A DNA stretch of 64,000 bases from Pyrrhoderma lamaoense. Taxonomy: Eukaryota; Basidiomycota; Agaricomycetes; Hymenochaetales; Hymenochaetaceae. The stretch lies in NCBI GenBank assembly GCA_002794735.1, contig NBAZ01000003.1, positions 496,001 through 560,000 of the forward strand, read 5' to 3'. The notes beneath the pieces were generated by a model. That model searched no databases. It had not been told where the DNA came from and saw only the letters and a program-made list of their open reading frames with translations. Positions 1 to 11,800 of the stretch are shown piece by piece. The translations under genes and the position numbers were made by a program. Within the stretch, counting starts at the first letter, position 1; every line of letters starts with the position of its first letter.

Positions 1-1356
1 CGACCTTAAATCTGGCGCTAGAGTAAAGAAGCTAAGAGGCGACTCAGCGCCCTTGGGAGATTCCGTACATGCGAACGGGGACGGGAATGCGTACCAGACA
101 CATGATTCCGTTACTCTAGAAGAAATATTCCAGCAAGAGATTCCTTTAGGCGCTTGCATCGCGGGATCGGAAGGTTTCTTCAATGCGGATGGTGGCTGGG
201 CGGATGCAGAGGGAGGTATAATTCGCGCGATGGAACTCGTCAAGGAGCATGGGGGTAAGATAGTTCCTGGAAAGGAGGTATCAAAATTATTGAAATCCGG
301 GCCAATGACAAAGGGAGTCGAATGCAGAGATGGGACTGAGTATCCTGCAGACCTAGTGATTTTGGCGACAGGAAGCTGGACAGCATCTTCTTTCCCAGAA
401 CTAGATCTAGGTGCTCGATGTTTCGCTACTGGGTGAGTTCCCTAGTCTTCGTTCGGATTTAAGGGAAATCCACACTCTCCTCTCCATTTCTTGCTAAATT
501 ACCACACTACCTTGGCTGACACACTCTTGGTTTCGTCTCTGTTTTGTGTTTTTTAGGCAAAGCGTCGCGACCGTGAAGTTGACACAAGAAGAAGCTGAGC
601 GATATCGAAATATACCGGTTTTGTTAGACTTTGGGACATCGGGATTTTACTGTTTTCCGGTATGCCCTAATTCGTTTACTCTGCGTTACACAATAAGTAA
701 AAACCAATTTCCACCTTAGCCGAATAAAGATAACCTCATGAAGTTCTCGCGACACTTTGGCGGAGTAGCAAATCTCGAGCCCATTCCAGACTCACCACAC
801 GTCGATGTCAAGCTATCCAAAATTTCTACTCCTCGCACTGTTATGTCCCATGGTGAAGACGGTCTGAAAATACCCAGGTCGGAGGCTCAAATTTTACATG
901 AATATCTACAAGATAGGTTTCCCGAATTAGGAGAGAAAGAATTTCATTCAACTCGGTTGTGTTGGTTAGTACTAGTCTAGCTGTCAATATTCATCTCTTA
1001 TTTCCGCTGATCACTACTACCTAGGTATACTGATTCTCCAGATTCAGACTGGATCATCGATGTACACCCGAGTGACCCTGGACTTGCACTTATAACATCC
1101 GGAAGTGGACATGGATATAAGGTTACTACAAGAACTTCTCCCCTCTTGCTTACCGCTGAAAAAGCTGACTATATTACAATAGTTCTTACCAGTAATCGGC
1201 CGCCTGATTGTAGATCGTCTCGAAGGCAAGCTGGAGCTAGATATCCAAAGGAAATTTGCCATTAACCGCAAGATCGATGAAGCAAAAACATACAGAGACG
1301 GAGCTGTAATCACATTGCTTGATCCCCAAAACTTATGTGGGCCCAGAGACTTATAG
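1..1356 (+). CDS. FAD-dependent amine oxidoreductase (fructosyl-amino-acid / saccharopine / sarcosine oxidase type), 5' truncated
   Basis: The reading frame is already open at the window edge, so the N-terminal dinucleotide-binding part lies outside. Five exons can be joined in frame with introns at about 433-556, 660-719, 965-1024 and 1122-1182, ending at TAG 1354-1356. The protein shows the DAO-fold middle region (GGWADAEGGIIRAMELVKEH, a rising helix followed by GGKIVPG), then LVILATGSWT, the usual beta strand before the flavin site. The late block CWYTDSPDSDWIIDVHP and the GSGHGYKFLPVIGRL stretch are typical of the fungal amadoriase/saccharopine oxidase group of monomeric sarcosine oxidase-like enzymes, which oxidise secondary amines and release H2O2. 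The C-terminus (PRDL) is not a canonical peroxisomal PTS1. Family is clear; exact substrate cannot be told from sequence. Confidence 0.85.
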
Positions 1357-1522
1357 TTAGCAATTGAAGCGAGGTTGAATCACCTCGCCTTTTGACTAAC
1401 TAATTTCTAAATATATCTACATAAATGCCTCACTACAAGTCATAGCACTTTTCTTTTTTTTACACAATGTTTCTTCTAGACCAATGTTTCTCTCCTAATC
1501 CCCTTGATAAGCTTAAAATAGG

Positions 1523-4500
1523 TCATACCAAAGCAGTAACCGTTACATCTATCTTTTCCGCATAGACCAGCAATAGAAATTCCGCTCTCATGCCTGGGTC
1601 AAATGTTGAAGCTACAGCGATATAGTGTCCAGGAGCGAAGACTATTTGGGGTGTTATAACCCCGAAAGGCTGGTCGTTCCGTCAACATAGGCACCTGAAG
1701 TGGTCACTTGACGGCCTAGAGAAAGTGAAGTACCATTTCGTGAACTCTCGCCCACTTCCCTTGCGTGTCTTAGAGCGTGGCCATTGGACGTCTCAAACAA
1801 TGTCACATTTATCGCTATAGATGGCGAAGGATTCACCAATTGAAGCCGAAACCTTTTTTATGAATAGATAATACATAGATATAATACTCAGTATATGAAA
1901 AGTATTTGGACTTAGGAAAATAGATTTCGGCGCTTACTTTAAAGATGTAGGTTCCCGTACAAAAACATCGAACATAGGATTCGATGTATAATTTCCGAAC
2001 TGTGGACTACCTCCATCGCATCCATTTTGCCTGTTACGGCAAACGTATGATTCAATAATTTGTGATAGCGGGTTACTTTATTGCGCACTAGCTTACCAGC
2101 TTCCCCTTACAGTCTTGCAGAACATCCCTGCATCCTCGGCGGGTATAGGTTCTATTTCCAGGCGAGAGGAACTCTCAACGAGCAGTCTAAATTCTCCCCG
2201 ATGGCGAGGCTCAAATGCGGATAAAATTAAGCAATAGTTGCCAGCTAAGACAAATATTTAAGAAAACCAAATATCACATGGATCTTGATATGATACATAC
2301 GTGCTACTAATGCGCTTGCTTGCGCAACTCCATAGCTATATGCTCCCGATGAGGCAACAACATCTCCAGGTCTTAATCTAATCAAAAAATCAGACCGATA
2401 AACTTAGTATAATAAGTGTTAGGTTACGAACTGGTACACTCTTTCCATCCGTTGCTCAGAGGCACGCCATATAAGTGTGATATTCCACGGAGTGTCCCGC
2501 GGACCTTCGACTACCAAGCGGACGTGCATATTTTTTGTCGTGCTTCTCAGCTTACTTCTCTCATCGGTACTTGGTAGGCGTGATGTAATACCGTCATTAG
2601 AAATAGTAAGACAAAATTGCGGATTATTCATGAACGAGGGATAAGTGCTATTGCCACCTGCATTACGGGAGGATAGTTTTCCTTCAAACTTTGTCCCAGA
2701 AGTTTTTTTTCAGGAACAACAATTAAACTATCTGATAATTTAAGCTTACTGTTTTAACGAAGGATCTTTGCGCCGGTTGCACTACCCAAGAAAGGTTGCT
2801 GTCTACAGAAAGCACGCGTAATGTATAGTTGACGTCTTGATAAGGGCCGTCATAAGAGGCTATAATCGCAATCTTTGCACTTCTATCCGTAACATTTAGG
2901 CGGGTCTGGTGATGACATGAATGCTTATCCATGGATCTCAAAACGTATAGTGCTCACCAAAGTATGGACGCTGCTGGTATAGATTCCCTGATAAAGCATT
3001 ATTTATAGTCGTAATATACAGAAGCAACACCTGTATTATGGTACTTACTTTGAAGCCCGTTTTCGTCCAATTTTCCCCGCTTAAACGTTTTGTTTCCTCC
3101 GTTTCTATTTGCATCGCGTGTATAGATATAAACTCGTCCTCCCGTTGTTTCCCGACAACGTGTCTTGATAGCAATACCCAAACTTCAGACGACCGACTAT
3201 CATCTGTTGCATCCTCATTTGACGAATAATTCAGGGTGAAATGTGAGTGGACACCTAACAAAGGAAAAGTTGATCATTCAAAGTAGGCGTGGAACTCTGA
3301 CATTTTTTCACTTGCATTGTGAGGTTCTGGAGCTTCTACTCCATGTCCTTCAAGTTAATGCAATATAAAACAATTAGAGGATGCCCATCGGTAAGTCGAT
3401 GGTAATTACTTTACCCATGGAATTCAATTTTATATTTGAATTGATCAGGATTCCAATTCAAGTATATACCGTTGAAAGTAGAACAAATAGTCTCCCATGG
3501 TACTGTCAGAAGACTAGATTGATTGTCATCGCGGCAAGTTTCCACACCTAATCGAGATATAAGTATTAATTCGTGGAAGCGTTTAGTGTTGGAACAGACC
3601 TAAGAGATTATCCGTAGGTTGGGATACACATGTTGAGCTACTCTTCTCGAAGCCAACATCGGAGGAATTTGATAAGGAACTCGGAGTAAGAACGCTGCTG
3701 CTAGCGCCCCAGGGATTAAGAATTGTCATCCAATAGTCTCCATCATTTTCATACACAGCTACGTCACATGAGTAAATATGAATACCTGACTTTAGCTCTG
3801 ACTAACCAAGGACGGCATAACTATGCGTAGGCAATAATTGAGTCGATACTCCGTTGAGCTGAAGTAACAAATCGTTATCGTTTTCCGTCTGCCTATCAGT
3901 GCCAAGAGTCAGGACGCAATTACCTACCTCCGTCCCAGCATAAAAACGAAGTAAGTGATAGGTCCCCATCCCTAAGCAGTAATTTAATCGTACCCCCTTT
4001 ATATCCGTCATAAATGCGTTTCCACACTTTTTCACGTATAAAACTGGAGCTAAGAGCCATTAAAATTTCATCATATCGACACAATTATATGTCATAAAGA
4101 AGATTGATTCCCTACCTGGCTATTTCAATATGTTCAGGGATCCAACTGGTCAGCGTACTAAAAAAGGAGAACAACGGGTTACTTTGACATTCAATATAAA
4201 AAACTTCTCACTGACTAGATATCAATGCTTGAGTTCCTGGTTTAAAGAACACTTGATGAGAGGGACCGCAGAGAGGGAGAGGGGATAAACTTACGAGCCC
4301 GGAAAATCATAGCCGCCCATCACCTTCAAGTACTATTAAATTGAAATGATTTTTAAAGATTATTGACAGTTCCTTAGCCATGAGAAGCGCGCACATACGG
4401 CTTTCTCCAACAAAGAAGGCCATAAATCAACTATATCCCCCGGCACTTTAGCTATCACAGAAATTAAACGCTTTTCCGATGTAAACGGTAAAGAATCATC

Positions 4501-5495
4501 AATTGCTATAATGCACAAATGTTCAGAAGCTGAACAAACTATCCAGCGACATGAAAAATATAACACTTACTTATCTTTACAAATATGTTGTCAGACGTTC
4601 AAAAACATAGATTAGTAATGACATGGAAACACACTCTACGGTATGTGCCGTTTATATAAAACTTAAATGTGTATATCCCGTTTGAAGATACTTTAGGTAA
4701 CCCCGAGACATTTTGAGGGAACATACTTGCCAAGCCAAGCTGTTAAGGGGTATGCTTTAATGGTATGCGGATGAGTTGAATAATATTTTACACTAACTTT
4801 GGAACCAAAGGTACGATGATGATGTAAACAGACTGCAATCGCGCTACATACCGAACAATCGGTGACTACATTCTGGTGAATATGGTGCGGCTGAAGAGAT
4901 GCTCCAGCCAGGTTAACGGTTCTCCCAGAGAATACCTCCCTCGGTCTTTTCCAGACCAAAGATAATGATCCATTGGGTTGAGAAATCCGACCACTATACA
5001 GTGTAAGTACTTCCTTGGTATTCTCTAAGCGTAAAAAGCCACAAGCTCACACGCTGTCTTCTTCAAATTCAGTAGATCCAGTTATCCCTGATGATGACCA
5101 AATAGGGTATTTTACGTTATCTATTTTTGATGATTTTTCCAATATATACTCTTGTTCTTCTGTTCACCAGGAAGTCGGACATCAATCTTCATGTTCAACT
5201 TAACGTTCAATCTCATTAAATTACCTGTCGAGAAAGGATTCAATACAGGAGGCTTCAGAGCGTCCTTTCGCGCATTCTTAATACGTTCAGCACGTTCTAA
5301 GCAGGTCTTCGCACTAGTTTTGCATTTTTCCTTTTCTAGCACTTGTTGATTCGGAAGTGCTTTCGAGCGAAGGAGAAACGCTTGTGCAGCTGAAAGGTAA
5401 AGAGAAAATGCGTTGTCAAAGTTTTCTGCGAGTTCTTCAGAGATTGCTCTTGCATAGAGTTGTTCTGAGTTGTTCTCCTTGGTAACTTTCTTCAT
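1523..5495 (-). CDS. RIM13: Calpain-like cysteine protease of the RIM101/PacC pathway (PalB/Rim13)
   Basis: The N-terminus (from ATG at 5495) is an alpha-helical MIT domain (residues about 1-75, ARAISEELAENFDNAFSLYL), as in PalB/Rim13 and calpain-7, which binds ESCRT-III. The catalytic core follows in several exons. The active Cys is in VVTDCSVCSAIA (about 4860), a WPSLLEKA block lies near 4410, the His is in LLPTHSYAVLG (about 3810), and the Asn is in GDYWMTILNPWG (about 3720). The triad is therefore intact. Two C2L-like beta-sandwich regions follow, the last containing GVITPQIVFAPGHYIAVAST. Rim13 is proposed to cleave the RIM101/PacC factor at alkaline pH. The frame breaks near 1679, and one extra base there joins VTTSGAYVDG to the conserved block. 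Other exon borders were not all resolved. The gene faces away from the LRR gene across a 770-base promoter gap. Confidence 0.85.
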
Positions 5496-6267
5496 AAGTT
5501 ATCATGACAGACGATTGAGTGCTTACGCGTTGCTTATGGCCAAAGCGTATCTCGGTCTGATCATGTATAGGCGCGTGACTTTTTTCTCATCTTTCCTTAT
5601 TCATCACCTCTTCGTTACATGTAACAGTCCCCGCCGCAACTTCAGCATCCAGACATCTTTCAAGAAGAATTATGCATTTACTGCCGCTGATGAACTACCA
5701 ATAGTTCTTCTGGCGTCAAGTATCGGAACTTGTTTCAAATTTATCTCTAAATGGATGCTATGGAACTGATACTGATAACAAGACCTGGAGTCGAGTCGCT
5801 TGCCGCGCCCCCGCGTTCTTTCTATTTGTTGTTATTCATTGAGCATTGACCGAGAAGCGACCTAATCTCCCTCGTGTCTTACACTTCGAATTCTTAGAAA
5901 CATAATAATAGAGAGACTAGCAGTTAAATGCATCTAGCTATATTTCCTATATTATCCTTTCTTTATGCCATATTCGTAGTATCTTTCAACACTTCTCTGC
6001 ACAGCCATGTGATTTTGTTTTTCAATATTCCTTTCTGGGTATACTTTGGTGCGCCTATTATTATTTATTTTAGCAAACTTGGTTTTCATTGTTCTTCTCT
6101 CCTATCGTTTAGCTTGCCCTTGTAGCTTTATTTGTGATTTATAATTGTTATAATGACAACACTTTTACTCATGTCGCTGTGGTCAAGGCAGTCATTGGCC
6201 CCCATCTCAAACTAGCAATTGAGACATTAGCCATCAACGCACGGCTCCCCTCCTAGGTTCTTATGCA
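5496..6267. other. Intergenic gap between divergent RIM13 and LRR genes
   Basis: About 770 bases that must hold both promoters. It has pyrimidine-rich stretches and short random reading frames only, with no recognisable domain. No TATA box or operator could be picked out with confidence. Confidence 0.6.
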
Positions 6268-8097
6268 ATGCCACACCTTGTTTTAGCACTTGCCAATTCC
6301 TCTCTATTGTCAACTGCTTTCCGTACCCAATTCTTCTCTCTATCATCTTCATCTTTGACCACACCATCCGCTTCAAACTCGCAGGGCGCACACGAAGCTG
6401 AGAAACTATCTCCTCCAAGTCCTTCATATCCTACACGTTCCTTTTCCTCTGCCTCATCTTCATCTTTTTATTCCAGTAAAATGCGTACCCCTGAACCCAT
6501 CAGAACAGACTACCCTTTCACGAACGCCCAGTCAACATCTCCTCGGAGTTTGGAATCAGGTATCAGAAGATTTGCTCAGCCTAAATCTCGCGGTGGTATC
6601 TGTGGCCTACTCTCAAATATATTCTCTCGTTCCCCTCGGCAGGATCTTGACATTCCTATACAAGAGCGTCCCGGAATCTCAGGAGTCATCCTACAACCGG
6701 ATGCGCCTTCACGCCTCAGAAAGAAGAATGGACCACCCTGTCATTACCTGGACAATGGAGAAAAGAGAAAGAATAGAATATTTTGGATTGTTGTCGTATT
6801 AATACTACTCTACCTTTTCGGAAACATGGTAGCAGTAAATATTCAAGTATTTTCAAAGCAATCGACTACCATATCAGATGGGAGTGGCAAATCACTCTCT
6901 TTTACACAACAAACCTGCTTAGCGCAGTTCACTATCAATGCCCAGGCAAATGCTTCGACGTATCCATGTGCTACCTGCCTTCCGATTTTGCAGAACATCT
7001 CGAGCGATGTCAGCTTTTTGAGTCAAGGAGAATCTCAGACGTTACAGAATAGTCTCCAATTTTGTGGTCTTCAAAGCCTAGTGACGGCTTCTAGTTCGGG
7101 TGTACAAGCCTCACTTATGAATGGGGGCTGGGTCCAGAATACTAACTTCTGTACATGGAGTGGAGTCCAGTGTAACGGGGATGGAAAAGTGTCATCTTTG
7201 TGAGTCTATCGAAATACACATCACCAAAAATAGAAACTAACCCTTGAATAGGGAATTTACCTTCCCGAATGTACCTTCAATTCTACCCAGTGGTGTCGGT
7301 GCTCTGACTTCAATGCAAACGCTTAAAATTACTGGTGATGGTAATATCCCAGGTACGTATATAACATGTAGAATCAACTTAACCATCATACTTAAAACTG
7401 TTTTCCTCTATAGCCGGTTCACTTCCAGATAGCTTTATGAGCCTTACGTCCTTACAAACTCTTGATCTCGAGAGCACTGCACTCGATGCGTTTCCTTCTA
7501 ATCTTTTCTCTGATGGTTCGTTTGGAGGTTTGACCTCTCTTTCTTTCGTAAAGAATGCGAACTTCGACGGTTCGCTACCTACTCTTGGGGATCTGAAATT
7601 ACAAAGCCTGTAAGACTGATTATTCTATCTATTCGATAAGATACTAAGTCTTATATATCCTGATCTCTATTTCTCTTTAGTATTGTTAATGATCAAACAA
7701 TTTCTACGTCTCTTGATAAGTTACTCACTGGTTCAAACTTACAAGGATCGCTCCAGACACTGTACGTTAATCATACTCTTTAGAATAAGCCATCGCCTTT
7801 GAAAACTAATCTATATTTTCCCATAGCTCCATAACATCAGCCTCCATTAATACAACCTTTCCATCCTTTTCTAGCTTCTCATCCCTCAAAGAATTGCATC
7901 TTGACTTTGACAATCTCTCAGGCTCAATCCCCTCTGACGCCTTCCCCAACTCTCTCCAGATTCTGTCCCTTGAAAACAACACAGCTTTGACAGGTAGCAT
8001 GCCTAGTAATCTCTGCTCTAGCAGCATCTTGTCGACTTGTAGCTTAGCTGGAACAGCGACTAGTCTTGGAAGCGGCTGCGGAGTTTGTACACTTTAG
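6268..8097 (+). CDS. Single-pass membrane protein with extracellular leucine-rich repeats
   Basis: Five exons join in frame (introns starting at about 7200, 7353, 7610, 7762; all GT...AG, 50-70 bases) and end at TAG 8095-8097. The first 170 or so residues are Ser/Pro/Arg-rich and hydrophilic. They are followed by one strong membrane helix (IFWIVVVLILLYLFGNMVAV, residues about 172-191) with no signal peptide, suggesting a type II protein with its C-terminus outside. The outer part has paired cysteines (CATCLP, NFCTWSGVQCNGDG, a plant-LRR-like N-cap), then LRR units (LTSLQTLDLESTALDAFP, SLKELHLDFDNLSGSIP, SLQILSLENNTALTGSMP) and a Cys-rich tail. The WSGVQC cap resembles the LRRNT_2 cap of plant receptor proteins. 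Ligand and role are unknown. ATG 6481 is an alternative start that would drop a Ser-rich leader of 71 residues. Confidence 0.8.
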
Positions 8098-8857
8098 TCT
8101 TAATCAAGTTGATTAATTACTTAGCGGGTGGTTTTGGTTAATGTTTTTTTCAAACATCACCATTGTTTCTTTACCCTACGCTCTCCTTTTTATTCTCCTC
8201 CAACTCCTTTTCGCTTACTTCTAAGTTGTAGCTTTAGGTGAATGTATACTGACAGGTCGTACTTTTGGCATTTACGTCTCTTATCGATTTCTTTTCCCAT
8301 TAATATCTCTTCCTTTACACCATTCTTTCCCCTCTCTTTTTTATTTTGCAAGAGCCTAATCATCCTGATACTAACCCAGCGATCCTGACATATTGACATA
8401 CTGACATACCGACGTATAATACTAAACGTATCAATGTAATCGAAAGAAGTATAACCAAGTGCCCTAAACTTTTGTTCCTATTGGTGAAGCAACACAAAAC
8501 AAGTTATTATCAACAAATAGGATGTAATTATAAACACAACAACAAGCATGTTAGAAGATATCAAGAAATGAACTATCAAACGGACGTCTGAACGATAAAA
8601 ATTCCAGTGTTAACAATAATTTTCTTTCATTTTCGTCAAAAAAACCATAAACTCTGATCTCCAAGAAAGGGATACAACAACTAAAAAGACGATAGCCTAA
8701 ACAGGCGAAAGATGCTACACTAGCAATACTAAGAAAAACAAGACGAAAAAGCCATTTGTTTAAGATATATAGAATACTACAATCATTACGAAGCGACATC
8801 TCCCATAATCAGCACCGCTTGTGCTCAATGCCAAACATAATAGATACCATTTCCTAC
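8098..8857. other. Intergenic gap between convergent 3' ends
   Basis: About 760 AT-rich bases between the convergent LRR and SWR1 genes. No domain-bearing frame was seen. A strong donor-like GTATGAGT lies right at the SWR1 stop (about 8856 on the minus strand), so a further SWR1 3' exon here is possible but not supported by any conserved peptide. Confidence 0.55.
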
Positions 8858-11800
8858 TCATACCTTCCACTCCCTGAAGAAATCGAAGTCACGGCGAACA
8901 AATCGTAACATATAGTCTCTCCAATGCCCCCCTTCCTCTTCTTCCTCTTCCTCCTCGTCTTCCTCGTCTTCCCCTGTTCTGCCGTCGTCAACAGGTGTCG
9001 CAACCTCACTTACAGCACGTAAACCCATCTCCTTCTGCGCAGGCACCTGTACATCTCCACCAAACTCGGCCAGATCCTCATCATTCAGTGCAGCTTCCTC
9101 ACTCGCCGCGATTTTTGCCGCACGAGAATCCTCAAAGTCTTCAAACTCAACTAAAGCTTTTTGAAGGGCCGTCGTAGCTGTCGTGCCGCCATCTTCGTTC
9201 GACCGGAAGAAATTCTTCCAGTCAAATTCTCCTTGCTGAATAACGAGATCGTCTAAGGATCGTTTTTGATTTGCTTTTCGGAGCATAGCTTCTTCTACAG
9301 TGTGTTGTGAGATGAATCGGTATATATGGACATCCCGGATCTGACCGATTCGATGAGCACTTAGTAAAGAGTAATGAGCAAACTATAGTGAGTTACGTTA
9401 GCATTTAATCGTCAAAGAGAAACGTACCGGTCTTCACATTGCCGATCCATTTGTGGATTAAAATCACTGTCATAGAATATAACAGTATCGGCACCAGTCA
9501 GACTAAGATTATATTCATTTCAGTAGATAGTCTTCAAAGGGAAAAAAATGCATACTTTATACCAACACCACCAGAACGAGAAGAAGCAATAAAGACGAAG
9601 ATCCTTGTATCAACATTGAAGCGTTCAGTGATATACTGACGATCCTCAATTTTGGTGGCACCGTCAAGTCTTAGATACAAATATCCATGATAGTTCAAGA
9701 AAATTTCGAGGATATCCAAAATCCGAGTCATCTGCGTAAAAATAAGCACTCGATGTCCGCCACTTTTCCTTTCACGTAGCAGCCTTGATAATTCTTGCAG
9801 TTTACCACAATCATACTGAAGAAGAGAGGCATCCGGGAATGCAATCTGAAGCTTAACAGCGGCTCTGTGTAGGATACTATCGAATTCTGGTGAACAAGAC
9901 TCTAATAACCTATCCGGGATACCCTTGAGAGCTAAAGCGGGAAGATCACGTGCAACTACTGAGGGAGTGGCAAAAGCAAATTTATCGATGATACTTGCTA
10001 GCTCACTCGCTCTATGATCATATGTTTTCGATAGAGGTTCCAGTTTTGGACGTATTGAAAACGATCTGATACCTGTCACAATGGGAACATGCAATTGTCT
10101 TACAATTCCGAGTGTCTCTAAACCATACAACGGCAATCGCTGACAACGCATACGATTCAGATAACTGAATTGTTGGTAGCGCGTCGCAGTCTCAAGGCGC
10201 TGACGATAAGTATCATATTTTCGGAAGCCTTCAATAGTTTGCAAATCACGAGGCGGAGGTTCTCCGGGAGATGCAGCGATGATCTCTGCCGCCAGGGACT
10301 CTTCTAGTGAGCGAACTTGCTGCGCCGCAACTAAAGAAGTGTTACAAAGATGTGTAAATCGAAGATTCATGACTTCCAGGTTGACATGAGAAGATTCATC
10401 TTTCGCATTCAGAAGCTTTCTGCGAACCAAAAGCTCCTTGATCTCGTAGTCAGCAATAGCGGACTTTTCCATAGCAAAAGATGTCACTATCGGGCGAACT
10501 TCGAACAGATCTGGGTGATTGCAAACCTTACGCAGTTGCATAAGGATATTGGCGATCTTCTGATAAACCCCTGATTTGAGATCTTCCCGTGTTTGAGCTC
10601 TAGACATGAATTCGTCATACAGGTACCGCTGCCTCTTTGATAGCCGACAAAGGACTAGATGCTCATATTTACTTGGTAGCTCCTTTTCAACATCGCGTTT
10701 CAAACGGCGTAGTAGCCGGGGGCGTAAGAGCGAATGAAGTTTTGTTACTTGAGCTTGCACCTCTTGATCCTGCACAGTACCCTGTTCAATTGCCCGTTCA
10801 AGAGGACCTATCAAGAAAGTAAAAATCAAGGATGGGTATTTTGTCAAGAATGATCATACCTGAGAACCAGTCTTTAAACTCCTTTTGGTTTGCGAATTCA
10901 GTCCCAGAAACCAGGAATTTCAACAAGGCCCACAACTCAATTAGGTTATTTTGTAGCGGAGTTCCCGTCAGAAGCAAACGCCGAAAAGACTTAAAATTCA
11001 ACAGAATATTCCATCTTTGGGATTTGTAATTCTTAATCATGTGTGCCTCGTCAAGAACCATGTAGAACCAGGCTTTACGCCTGAATATGTGCTGATCTTT
11101 GCTGGCCAAGGTATAGGAAGTAACACACACATTGAATGCATGTTTATTATTCCACCCTTGTCGCAATTCCTTACGACGTTTCGTTGAACCGTGATAGCTT
11201 AGGACTTTGAACCCAGGGAGAAATTTCTTAAACTCCATTTCCCAATTGAGCAAAACACTCGTCGGTACAATAATCAGATGAGGACCCCAGATCCCCCAGT
11301 CGCAAGCTAGATGTGCTAGCAACGCAATGGTTTGAATTGTTTTGCTATGACATCAGTGATATACATTAGCAATCAAGGACGAGAGGTACAGCACGATGAG
11401 ACTTACCCCAGACCCATTTCATCTGCAAGGATACCATTGCTTTGTGTTTTATACTGGGTCACAAGCCATTCGAGACCTGACTGCTGATAGGGGCGAAGAG
11501 TTCCCCTCAACAAGAGGGGGGTGCGATTTTTGAATCCGGATTCTGGATAACATGGGCAACAGCATAAGCTTGAAGCTCCTCAGGTGGATCCCATTCAGAC
11601 TGCGATATATCGTCCTGCCTACTGTCATCATCCCTCAGCGCATCTTCAGATCGTGTTCCAGTATGCTCCCATTTTTCAAAACTTCAATGGAAGCGGTTTT
11701 GTTCGTTTCCTCACCTGAAGTTGAAGCTAGCTCGGTATCGATATTACTCTCCAGTTCTTGACGTTTTTGTAGTTGATTATGCTGAAAAATATTAGAATCA

